Shown here piece by piece: positions 20,457 to 29,572 of a DNA stretch of 64,000 nucleotides. The notes under the pieces are model-generated. The model had not been told where the DNA came from, made no database searches, and saw nothing but the letters and a program-made list of their open reading frames with translations. Source of the stretch: Stentor roeselii (lineage: Eukaryota > Ciliophora > Heterotrichea > Heterotrichida > Stentoridae); assembly GCA_006503475.1 (NCBI GenBank), contig RSEH01000046.1, positions 1-64,000 on the forward strand, in the 5' to 3' direction. Numbering within the stretch: the stretch's first letter is position 1; the number at the start of each line of letters is the position of its first letter. The translations under genes were made by a program, and so were the position numbers.

Positions 20457-20480
20457 ATTTAATTAGATGAAAAAATGTTT

Positions 20481-20876
20481 TTAGTTTTGAAGTGATTGAT
20501 GAACTCGAGGTGATCCGAATGAAATCTGTTTGGGAACTTCTGATGAATGAAAGTCGTTTGAATGGGAGTCTAGGTGAGGAATACTTAGTTTTCTTAAATG
20601 TTTTCGTAGTCTTAATGAGTTTTCTTTTGAGGCTTCTCTTGGATTTGAGGTTATTAGTGAGGATTGATTTAATGGCTTTAGGTTTACTGAGTGCTTTGAT
20701 TTTGGAGGTTTTGCTTGTGAATGAAGTGACTCGTTTAAGTCTAAGGATTTGTAAGCCTCACAGTAGATCTGGCAAGCTTTTATTGATTTGTTGATTGGAT
20801 GTATAAGCTCGCAGTCTTGGACACGTGAGTTTATACTGCAAAAACGTTTGAATCGTTTTAGAAACCGACTTCCCAT
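20481..20876 (-). CDS. Hypothetical protein, about 131 aa
   Basis: The frame extends upstream to 20888 but its first ATG is at 20876-20874 (MGSRFLKRFKRFCSINSRVQ). The product is basic and Ser-rich, with stretches such as KPPKSKHSVNLKPLNQSSL, RLRKHLRKLSIPHLDSHSND and a VPKQISFGSPRVHQSLQN end, and is probably disordered. No domain is recognised. It fits snugly between two real genes on the same strand (24 nt to the CFAP99-like start, about 80 nt to the SOD stop), which supports it being a gene. A different start and splicing pattern cannot be excluded. Confidence 0.45.
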   Translation of the reverse strand: MGSRFLKRFKRFCSINSRVQDCELIHPINKSIKACQIYCEAYKSLDLNESLHSQAKPPKSKHSVNLKPLNQSSLITSNPREASKENSLRLRKHLRKLSIPHLDSHSNDFHSSEVPKQISFGSPRVHQSLQN

Positions 20877-20957
20877 ATAATAATCCACTCATTTTTCAGC
20901 GTAACTAGTCATATTCAATATGAAAGATATAATAACTTCAAATAAATCTAAATAAAC

Positions 20958-21674
20958 CTAAAATGAAACAGCCTTCAAGTCCTTTGCAAAGTAATCATAA
21001 AACTGTTCAACCACGGTCCAATCCACCGCATTCCAAAAATCTTTAACATACTGGTCTCGACTAGCCATATACTTAAAATAATAAGCATGTTCCCACAAGT
21101 CAACCCCAAGAATCGGGTAGCACTTGTTACTTCCAGTTAAATAAACCGGATTTCTCTGAAAAGGCAAGCTTTTGATTTCAAGTCCACTTTTCGAATTGCA
21201 CAGCCAGACCCATCCACTTCCAAAAGTCCCAGTCGCCAAACTATTGAAAGCATTTTGAAAGTTTGAGAAATTTCCCCATGTTTTCTGTATTTGAGTCAAA
21301 AGTGCTCCAGTAGGTTCACCAGTCGCGCATTCAGGTGCAGTCAAAGTCCAGAAGTAAAAAAAGTGGTTATAAAGGCCGCAAGCGAACTTTTGAAGATTCG
21401 TACTTGAAGCTGAATTTTCCGCTAAAGTCGCCAAGTCAGTCTCATTGTATTTCAGGTTGAGACTGATGAAAGAGTTGAGTTTTGTCGCATATGTCTGAGT
21501 ATGTGACCGGTAATGAAGATTCACTATTCGAACTGGAAGGAAAGAGGAGAGGAATGAGTCTTCATAAGGAAGAACTGGCAATTCGAAGGGATATGATGAA
21601 GAGGTATCAGGATATGAAGCTTTTGATAAGCAGTCTAAGGCAGTAGATGTTTTTAGGAGAAGTAACAGTAACAT
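20958..21674 (-). CDS. Iron/manganese superoxide dismutase with signal peptide
   Basis: The protein is 238 residues and starts MLLLLLLKTSTALDCLSKAS, a strong signal peptide. The mature SOD domain has the metal-ligand segments expected of the Fe/Mn family: a His in LHYRSHTQTY, a His in CGLYNHFFYFW, and the Asp and His in VDLWEHAYYFKYM, with GTFGSGWVWL between them. It converts superoxide to peroxide and oxygen. The leader suggests secretion, or export into a vesicle or plastid-like lumen, rather than the usual cytosolic or mitochondrial site. Hydrophobic ligands around WEHAYY cannot settle Fe versus Mn by eye. Its ATG is only 17 nt from the divergent TFIIA-like gene's ATG. Confidence 0.9.
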   Translation of the reverse strand: MLLLLLLKTSTALDCLSKASYPDTSSSYPFELPVLPYEDSFLSSFLPVRIVNLHYRSHTQTYATKLNSFISLNLKYNETDLATLAENSASSTNLQKFACGLYNHFFYFWTLTAPECATGEPTGALLTQIQKTWGNFSNFQNAFNSLATGTFGSGWVWLCNSKSGLEIKSLPFQRNPVYLTGSNKCYPILGVDLWEHAYYFKYMASRDQYVKDFWNAVDWTVVEQFYDYFAKDLKAVSF

Positions 21675-21691
21675 TATTGGATATAATTAGA
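21675..21691. promoter_or_regulatory. Minimal 17-nt interval between divergent start codons
   Basis: Only 17 nt separate the SOD ATG (minus strand, 21674) from the ATG chosen for the TFIIA-like gene (plus strand, 21692). Any promoter elements must therefore lie inside one or both coding regions, or the 5' UTRs overlap. The interval reads as AT-rich with TATAATT in it (21683-21689). Confidence 0.5.
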
Positions 21692-22057
21692 ATGGATATT
21701 CAATCTGAAAGAGTCTTTTTTGATGTCATCAAAAGGGTTGGGGATAAGATGAAGGATCGCCTTGGAAATGAGTTGACAGAAAAAGTTGAATTTTTGTGGA
21801 AAAGGAATTTGACTAGGGTGTTTAGTCAGAGATATAAAAGGAAACCTAAACCGAATTCTGAAGGAAATGGATCTGATGATGAGTATCTCTTGCCTGAATG
21901 TAACAATGTTATTTACACTAATTTCATTAAATTAAGAAAGGAGAAACCTTACTGGAGAGTCAAGATGACTGGAGGGATTTACCAAAGAGAAAACTTGAAT
22001 GAGTCAGTTCTTTCTAAAGTTTCATTAGTAGCTAAGTCTGATTTTTTCAATGACTAG
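21692..22057 (+). CDS. TFIIA large-subunit (alpha/beta)-like transcription factor
   Basis: The 121-residue protein is read from the ATG at 21692; an upstream in-frame ATG at 21647 lies antisense inside SOD and was not used. The N-terminus RVFFDVIKRVGDKMKDRLGN followed by LTEKVEFLWKRNL matches the helical bundle of TFIIA alpha. The C-terminus NVIYTNFIKLRKEKPYWRVK followed by MTGGIYQRENLNESVLSK fits the beta-barrel end of the large subunit, in which a basic strand and W-K-x-x-L-x-x-G-I are typical. The long acidic linker usual in animals and yeast is reduced to about 20 residues (KPNSEGNGSDDEYLLP). TFIIA stabilises TBP on promoter DNA. The acidic WDD-like end is replaced by SDFFND. The assignment is from motif memory. 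Confidence 0.65.
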   Translation: MDIQSERVFFDVIKRVGDKMKDRLGNELTEKVEFLWKRNLTRVFSQRYKRKPKPNSEGNGSDDEYLLPECNNVIYTNFIKLRKEKPYWRVKMTGGIYQRENLNESVLSKVSLVAKSDFFND

Positions 22058-22311
22058 TTAAACCTACATTCTTAAAATTCCTTCATTTAGCAATCTCTCT
22101 GAAATAAGATTAAATCTTTAAAATATCAAATTCAAAATTTTAAGTAATTCCGTATATCATTCAATAAAGATAAATAATAACTTCATATCCTTAAATAAAA
22201 TCGAAATCTCCATTCACCATTCTAACTTATCATCCTCCACCCTTCAATACCAAAAAGTCCAAAGTTCAAAAGTCTTAATAAATTCCCGCAAAAGATGCTA
22301 AAATTGGAAAA

Positions 22312-22911
22312 ATGAACTCAGATCATCTAAAACGTTTAGACGATTCATCAGAATCAAGTTCTCCATTGGTCTCCCCAAAAAAGGGCCAAGGGACGCCAGG
22401 AGGTCGTCAGGAGCATTCACTTGGCGTCTTGACCCAGAAGTTTCTGGAACTTCTTCTGAATTCTGAAGAAAAAACAATTGACTTGAACGAGGCAGTCCAG
22501 GTAAGTTGTACTTAGCTTCTTGGAGTCCCTAAAAGGCGCATTTACGACATCACCAATGTCTTGGAAGGGGTCGGCTTGGTTGAAAAGAAATTGAAAAATA
22601 TCATCCAGTGGGTTGGGGACTCAATGGAAAACACTGAAATGCTTGACTTGTTTCAAAGCCAAGAGTCCAATTTGGACTGCTGGACTCAAGAAATGGAAAG
22701 AAAGATTGATGAATTGCTAGAAAATAATAAGGACTTGGCCTATCTTAACCTCGAAGACTTGCAGAATATTCATGGTAACCAGAAGACTATGGTCGCCATC
22801 AGGTCACCGCCTGGAACGACTGTAGAAGTCAACAGTTTGTCACCTCAAGAACAAGAAATAAACTTGAAGTCTGAGACAGGAGAAATATTAGTGCATTTTT
22901 TTTCTCAGTAA
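22312..22911 (+). CDS. Short E2F-type transcription factor
   Basis: Two exons, 22312-22500 and 22516-22911, are joined over a 15-nt intron (22501-22515), giving 194 residues. The winged-helix DNA-binding domain spans about residues 35-100: [20 protein letters not shown], then after splicing [20 protein letters not shown] and [12 protein letters not shown]. The [15 protein letters not shown] block is the diagnostic E2F recognition helix. A short leucine-containing helix ([20 protein letters not shown]) and a marked-box-like strand pair ([15 protein letters not shown]) follow. A C-terminal acidic Rb-binding box is not seen. E2F factors pair with DP and control S-phase genes in the nucleus. The intron splits the DNA-binding domain. 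The next gene starts 10 nt after the stop. Confidence 0.93.
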
Positions 22912-22921
22912 TTAGTTTATA

Positions 22922-24772
22922 ATGGAAAAAACAATCAATAACTTCACTCTAATCAAAAAAATTTCAGGAAATCGGTATAAAAGTGTAGAAATATTCCAAC
23001 AAAACCATGAACCTTATTCCAAAGTAGTTCTTTGGATATACAACGATGAGAAAATCCCAGAAGAAATAAAGAACTTGCTAGAATTTAAGAGATTTGAAGT
23101 GAATTTTATTGAAGTTTACGATATTTGGGTTGAAGAGGGTAAGTTCTACGCTTGTATCGAGTACTTTGAACATCTTGACCTGAAGTCTTTCAAAGAATGT
23201 ATGAACCAAGATGATTTTTCCCTTGAATCGATTCTACATAATTGCAGCAGAATCACTGCATGTTTGGCGACTTTGCACCAGCAGAATTTCTCACATAACA
23301 ATATGAAAAGTTCAAAAATCTTTGTAAATTCAGACAAAATCATGAGTCTAGCAGGTCTTAAACTAGCGAAACTTGAAAAAATAGCAAGTCTTAAACCAAG
23401 GTTTAAGTCTGAACCTGAGATTCTTATCAGAAAAACCAGAAGAGAAGAGGCATTCATTAATGACATTAGAAACCTTGGAATTATTTTCTGTGAATTGTTA
23501 TCAGTTAAGTTTTCAAAAGAAATGCCGAAGGATGTTTTACTTGAATCTCTTAAAAAAGGGTTTTTAAGATTTGGTCAAATTAATGAAAAGTTTTTGAATC
23601 TGGTTTTTAAAATGCTGACATTTGATAACTTGAATGATTTTAATATCACTGTTGTTATGGAGCAGCTTCAAGAAATATATGAAAGTGTTAAACAAAATCC
23701 TCCTGATTCTGTTTTAAATAACAGGATTGTTACAACTGTATCTCAAAAGTTTAATCATCGTGATTCGGATTCAGATTCTTCTAACAGTGAACTAATAGAT
23801 GAATGTTTTTATCAAACTTACAGGTCTGAAGTGGTTATTCATGATAATTGTGTTAAAAGTTCACAAGATACTTCAAGTAAATTAATAAAAGCTTCTGAAT
23901 TTGATTCTTCATCTGGATTTGATTCTTCTAGTCGAATGGAACTGAATACAAAACTTTTGCATTTCCAGGATTTTAAAGAAGATCATAAAGAAGAATTAAA
24001 AACACTGGAACCAAATATCCAGTCCATTCTTGTCTATTCTAACTTGGAAAAATACAGTAATCTAACAGAATCTCCTGAGAATTATTCGATTGACGAAAAA
24101 AAAATACCATTAAAGCCGAGTTTAATTCAAAACAAGAAACATGATTTTCATCCTATAGAAAATTCAGAAAAGAAAAAGGAAGAGGACTCTCATTTTGCTA
24201 TTACTGAACAAGGACATCAAGAAACTTCTTATCATCCGAGGAATTTAGATGACTATGAAAATGATGAGGAATTCGCAGTTCCTATTTTAAAAAATGATAG
24301 TCCTTCGAAATTTTGCATTATTTGTGAAAATAAATTTATTGAGTTCAACTCCAAATGCACTCATTGCTACGATTTACAGTGCTTCAAAGAGTACATCAAA
24401 CAAAAGCTAGAAAATTTCAAATCTAAAACACCTCCTATTAAATGCTTTAGTAAAAACTGCAGAAAGATAATTCCTTTCGATTTTATAATGAATCATTTTC
24501 AAAAAGATGAAAAAATCCATTACTTGGCAGCGAAACTGTTTTATTCTTCATTATCATTCATCTGCGTTTGCGGAGAAATTTCAGGTCTTAACTTACTGAG
24601 TGACAATTTCAAAAGTCAAGAATTTTTCTGTAAAAAATGCCAAATGAAATTCTGCACTTTTTGTGGGGTTAAAGCTGGTCATCGCTTTTCTTGTGACCTT
24701 TGGAATGATTTTAAAAAGAATAAAATTCATGAAGAAAAATTGAAAAAGTTAATTCTTGCAAACTTAAAGTAG
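22922..24772 (+). CDS. Pseudokinase fused to RING/IBR (RBR-like) domain, 616 aa
   Basis: Residues 1-260 have a protein-kinase fold pattern (FTLIKKISGNRYKSVEIF, FYACIEYFEHLDLKSF, LATLHQQNFSHNNMKSSKIF, INDIRNLGIIFCELLS). The catalytic residues are missing: the VAIK Lys position reads VVLWIY, HRD reads SHNN, and DFG reads AGL. It should therefore be a pseudokinase. A long acidic, Ser-rich linker follows, then from about residue 464 a RING-like finger (KFCIICENKF...CTHCYDLQC...CFSKNC) and from about 545 an IBR-like finger (ICVCGE...FFCKKCQMKFCTFCGVKAG...C). A second RING with the catalytic Cys of RBR ligases is not seen before TAG. It could bind ubiquitin-conjugating enzymes or act as a scaffold. 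The frame is intact, and the gene starts 10 nt after E2F. Confidence 0.75.
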   Translation: MEKTINNFTLIKKISGNRYKSVEIFQQNHEPYSKVVLWIYNDEKIPEEIKNLLEFKRFEVNFIEVYDIWVEEGKFYACIEYFEHLDLKSFKECMNQDDFSLESILHNCSRITACLATLHQQNFSHNNMKSSKIFVNSDKIMSLAGLKLAKLEKIASLKPRFKSEPEILIRKTRREEAFINDIRNLGIIFCELLSVKFSKEMPKDVLLESLKKGFLRFGQINEKFLNLVFKMLTFDNLNDFNITVVMEQLQEIYESVKQNPPDSVLNNRIVTTVSQKFNHRDSDSDSSNSELIDECFYQTYRSEVVIHDNCVKSSQDTSSKLIKASEFDSSSGFDSSSRMELNTKLLHFQDFKEDHKEELKTLEPNIQSILVYSNLEKYSNLTESPENYSIDEKKIPLKPSLIQNKKHDFHPIENSEKKKEEDSHFAITEQGHQETSYHPRNLDDYENDEEFAVPILKNDSPSKFCIICENKFIEFNSKCTHCYDLQCFKEYIKQKLENFKSKTPPIKCFSKNCRKIIPFDFIMNHFQKDEKIHYLAAKLFYSSLSFICVCGEISGLNLLSDNFKSQEFFCKKCQMKFCTFCGVKAGHRFSCDLWNDFKKNKIHEEKLKKLILANLK

Positions 24773-25157
24773 CAAGATTGATGGAAAATTCTCATAATTA
24801 ACCAATTTACTTAAATAAATAGTTATTGATTTTTAGGAAGAAAACAAAATGTTTATAGGTCAAATTGATTATTTGGATTCAAAAATTATTATAATTTTTA
24901 GTTAAGCTTAAAAATATTCAAAATAAATGCTGTGGGAAGTGTCAATTAATTATATTTCAAATTTATTTATCATCTATATTGAGATTTTTCATATAAAAGG
25001 TTATTTAATCCTATGCGAATTCATCTTATTCTAAATTCAATATAAACTTTATCTAAATCAAATCATTTTCTAAGCCATTTTTAAGTTTCATTATGAAATA
25101 TCAAGCATTGTAATCAAAATTTCTAAGAACTTTAGAAGTAATTATTTCCTAATAATA
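24773..25157. other. AT-rich intergenic region upstream of TmcB-like gene A
   Basis: About 385 nt with no ORF or RNA. It presumably holds the 3' end of the pseudokinase gene and the promoter of the next gene. I see no distinct element. Confidence 0.5.
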
Positions 25158-28100
25158 ATGTATCTTTTCTATTCCCTTCAATCACTGATTTTTCATCAAA
25201 ATGCATCACCAGTCCGATTCACCCATATCAACACGATCAAGTCATCATTATCCGAATTCATAAAGTTCATGCAAGTTCTCTTTTTACTACACTATCCTTC
25301 CACTCTAACAGCCTCTAAAAGTGTAAAAAGCTTCTGGAAGTTTTTTGAGTACTCAGAACTATTCTCCTTCTCCGTAAGTCAGGACTTCTCAAGAGACTTA
25401 TCGTTTTTACTGACTTCATTGATCTGTTTGATTTACCTTCTAATGGCTCTTTTAGGTTTTTGTTTATGGATCAAAGTCAAAATCAGAAACCTTCCTTTCA
25501 GAGTAATTCAATTATTGATCTGGGTGATAAGCGAAGTATTGATGATTCCTGGATTTCACCTTCTTTATGTATCATCTTTACTCTCTGGAGCAGGAAATGA
25601 AGTGGCTGGGTTTAACCCTGAGGACATCTTTGATTTAGGCCTCACTGGAAAATTGTTATACGTAAGTCTTTTGGTTAGTCATCTGGTTTTAGTTATTTTT
25701 TTTGAATGTTTCAATTATAGTGTCAGACATAGACAAGACAACGAAGAACATCTTTCAAAAATTCACCCAAAGTGCGAGATTTGTGTGAAAATCGTTTATT
25801 TTCTGACAGTCCTCTTACAGCTAATAAAGTGGAAAAACTATGAAATGTTTTTAGTCCTAAATTTGATCATGTTTCTTTATACCTCTAAACTTATTCTGCT
25901 TAATTTGCCTTTTTACTCTTTTTCACAGAATCTTGTCAGACTTTTCTTCCAAATCGATTTGGCCTTCAGTTGCTTGGCGCTTCTCATAAGCTGGGAACTT
26001 GGAGACGAGTTGGTGAATCTGGTCCTTTTGATATTCATGCAACCAGGAGTTCTTCTTTGTTCATATCTTTTACTGAAAGATTCTTTAAACAAGAAGTCAA
26101 AATCAACAGATTCTCAGAATTTTCAAGACTTCGAATTTCAGTTAAGGAAAAAGTTGACTTCTAAAGATGACAACGATGAAGTCCTCAGTTTGATGAATAG
26201 CAACTTTAGTTCAACAAAGGAAAAAATGAACCTTGTTCTGCAGGCTTATTATTCTCTTGACTTTATTGGAAATTGCACACTTGCCTTGAATAAAGCGCAC
26301 TGGATTTCAGTTAAATCTTTTAACTTGTATGAAAATTTCCAGATTTTTAAATGCAAAGAGATCACGAAGGAAGTTTGTAAATTTTCTTCAACAACTTACG
26401 AGTTTTTCAAGTATTTCAACCAGTTCAACAAGTTAAAAAAGTTAGATTTTGATTTTTGCGTTACTTTTAGTAGATTGAAAAGTGTGATTTTAACACAAAA
26501 GCCAGATTTACAGGATTATTCAAGTATTGTTGATGAACTTGCAACTTTACTAAGAAAACTTACTAAAAAATATGAAAATCTTGTTGGAAGATTCCCAGAA
26601 TCTTCAGAGCTTAAAGAAATGTTTCGGAGCTTTTTAATAAAAATTCTGAAAGACTCTGAGAGGGCGGGGGATATAATCCATTTAAACAACAAGAAATACC
26701 TGAAGAACTTGAAATTCGGTTGTCTTTCTTTAAAAAATCAAGGAATTTTAGTACTTTCTGGAAACTTCGAGGATCCTGCGAAAATCGTTTTCGCAAGTAA
26801 AGCGTTTTTAAAGCTGACTGGATATTCAAACTCAGCAATCCAGGACCAAACCTTAAATTTATTTGTCCCTCGACTGTTAGACAAGCTTCACCTGAGCCAT
26901 CTTCCAAGATACGCAGCTAAAAGTAAAACTCACAACGTTTTCCCCTTGATAACTCTTTTCTTTGTAGACTCTTCAGGATTCATCATCGAATGTTCAACCC
27001 ACGTAGAGTGCATTTGTGTGAATTCAGTAATAAGCTTCATTGCTTTCATTAACCCCTTAAGACGTTCGAGAGAATACGCCTTGGTTTCTAAAGAAGGCTT
27101 TATTCATGAGCATTCAAAAGACTTTCCTAAACTTCTGAATTGCGAGAGAAGCTACGTTAAAGACTTGTTTATTCAAGAGTTCCTTCGAATCGATGACCTT
27201 TCTCTGCTTGAAGACAGGCCCACAAAGACTGAAATTCGAATAAGCTCAAACTGGAGCGAGTTTAAATTCGTGATCGCGACTTGTAAAGACTTTTCCTTGA
27301 AATCCACAAGTCTTTACATTTTTTACCTCACTCAGGATATTTCAGAAAGCTACAAATGGAACTCGACCACTGATTTCTTCAAAGTCAATGAAATGACTGA
27401 AGCGATTTCAGAAAAAATCAACAATCGCAAAAGCCATATCTTGCAAATAAGCCCTGGTACTTCTCTTACTTCTAGAGGAAAAGAATTTAGAAGATTTGAA
27501 CTTGCTGAGCAGAAAATGTTGAAAAAATCGAGGGTTTTTATGAGGATCACGAAGTTTTCATTGTTGATCATGGTGAGGGTTATTTAGGTTTTTGTTGTTT
27601 CTTCTTGTATCATCGCTGCTATGGTTTCAATGTCTTTTGGATTGGATAATATCAGTCATGGAGGGAAAAATTTTGCAAGTCTTACTGGAAGTCTTATTAA
27701 ATCAGGATCGATAGTAAGAGCACTTGATTTAGAAACTAGGTCTAATCAAAACTGGTATTTCAAGATCTCTGATCTTCAATCATTAGCTTCTGAGATTAGA
27801 ATATTTTACGATAAGGTTTTTGAAGACTCTAAATCTTCTGAATCTTGCACTGGTCAAAGCTTTTCAGATAAATATATCGAAATTATTGATTCAAATAGGA
27901 ATTTTCAAGTAAAAACTGTAGACCTTCAAGATTTCGTTGATTCTATTATAAGAAATGTAAGAGAAAATTAGATTGAAATTTTAATTGAATCTTTGGAAAA
28001 AAAAAAAGATTATCAAAATTCACTTTTTCACATTTTGAACAATGTTAACGAAAAGACTATGAAAATTTTTAGAGATTATTTAGAAAAGCTTGAAAATTGT

Positions 28101-29096
28101 GAAATGAAAAAAATAGGCCGGATAGAAGAAAATCAAATTTTACTTCTTATTTTTGGAATTTGTGTCGCTTTTTGCAGCTTCTTTGTCGTGATTGGGTCTT
28201 ATATTTTATCCAGCTTTCAAAAAAATAAGATCTGGACATTTTTATATCATAGAGTCCGGTGCAATATGCAGGTAATCCAGAAAGTTACCACAAAAAGACT
28301 AAAAAAAGTTCATGAGAACTATGAAATCAGTCAAGATGATACTGAAACAATAAAAGATAAGAAAAAACAGCTGAAATTCAATGATTCTAAGATTTTTATT
28401 CTTAAGTTATTCCCTTTATTCGCAGTGCTTGTTGTTACATTTTTAATATTAGTCTTAAAGTTCTATGAAAATATTCAAGAACTGGAGACTGGTATCATTA
28501 TTTTGAGTTCTTCAATCTCAAAAATATTTGTAGAACTGAACCAATTAAGGTACTTAGTTTTAGAAAACAATACTGAAATGATAGGATTCGGTCTTTCTGA
28601 TTCTCATAAAAACAAGTCAATATTTTTCGATTCCTTTAAAAAAATAGATGAACAAGTCTCTTTACTTCAAAATATTGAAAAAGAAATCATTGAAAACAGG
28701 TCAAAAACTATCATTTTGCAGCTTTTCGAAAAGGAAATACTTTCTAATGATACCAATAATAGATTGTTTTTAAAGGCAGGATTTTTAGAAATTCTCGAAT
28801 TTTTGAACCATGAATGTTTTTTTTATACAAATAAACAAACAAACTTTTCAGAGTTTGAAGAGTTTTTTGAAGTTGTTGAAAGGAATGTGATTGGATTTGG
28901 TGAAAGCAAGTTAGAAAATTTGTATGAATTGGCTAAATATTATGTTTTTAAGATTTGCTTCTTTTGTGCAGGATTAATTTTCTTTTCTTTTGGGTTGTGC
29001 TTTGGATTTTATATAAAAATGCTAAATCGAGAAATTTGGAGAGCTGATAATATTGAAAAAGTTTTGGCAATTATTCCTGGTTCGATGAAGATCTAA
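25158..29096 (+). CDS. TmcB/TmcC-like multi-membrane PAS protein (copy A)
   Basis: Exons 25158-27572, 27588-27956 and 27972-29096 splice over 15-nt introns 27573-27587 and 27957-27971 to give 1302 residues. Hydrophobic helices fill the first ~330 residues. A helical region with ALNKAHWISVKSFNLYENF and FQIFKCKEITKEVC follows. A PAS-like domain starts near residue 532 (FEDPAKIVFASKAFLKLTG then YSNSAIQDQTLNLFVPRL). Further membrane helices flank the two introns and the C-terminus. The order N-terminal TM bundle, helical repeats, PAS, C-terminal TM bundle is that of the large ciliate family annotated as TmcB/TmcC-like (tiny macrocyst proteins of Dictyostelium); the family role is poorly known. 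It is likely a membrane-bound sensor. It is the most diverged of the four intact copies here. Confidence 0.8.
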
Positions 29097-29572
29097 GGTT
29101 TTCTATATTTTGATAAATAGGTAGAAAAATGTATTAAATATTATTCTAATAATCTTCCTGCAACTAACCTTATATATTCTATGGATCCTTTGATTATATA
29201 AACTTTAATAATTTCAATATGGAACAATGTGGATCTGAAGCAATAATGGTTAGTGATTCTTAGTTTTTTAGTTCAAAATAATTCTAATGAATATTTTAAA
29301 TTTCTTATGCTTAAATTTAATTTGAGTTATTCTCCTATTGATGATTGATTTTCAAGCAGTGTATATATTCTTCATTGAATAAAAAGTTTCTAAATTTTAG
29401 TATTTTTTCTAAATCTTACCTGAGTTAATTTAATTTAGATTTATATAAGAAAATATCATATCTTTAAACTCTTAACAAATACTATAAAAATATTCACAAT
29501 CAATCATCTATATTATCCTATAACTTGTAACTTGTTTTCAAGGTTACAACCTCCATTTATTTTATAAATAAA
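29097..29572. other. AT-rich intergenic region
   Basis: This is 476 nt between TmcB-like gene A and the first ABCG gene. It has no ORF, no RNA-like fold and no obvious repeat. It must hold the ABCG promoter. Confidence 0.5.

Noticed and set aside
21647-21691. Upstream ATG at 21647 as start of the TFIIA-like gene
   Set aside because: It would overlap the SOD signal peptide on the other strand and adds residues with no similarity to TFIIA; the ATG at 21692 is directly before the conserved helix.
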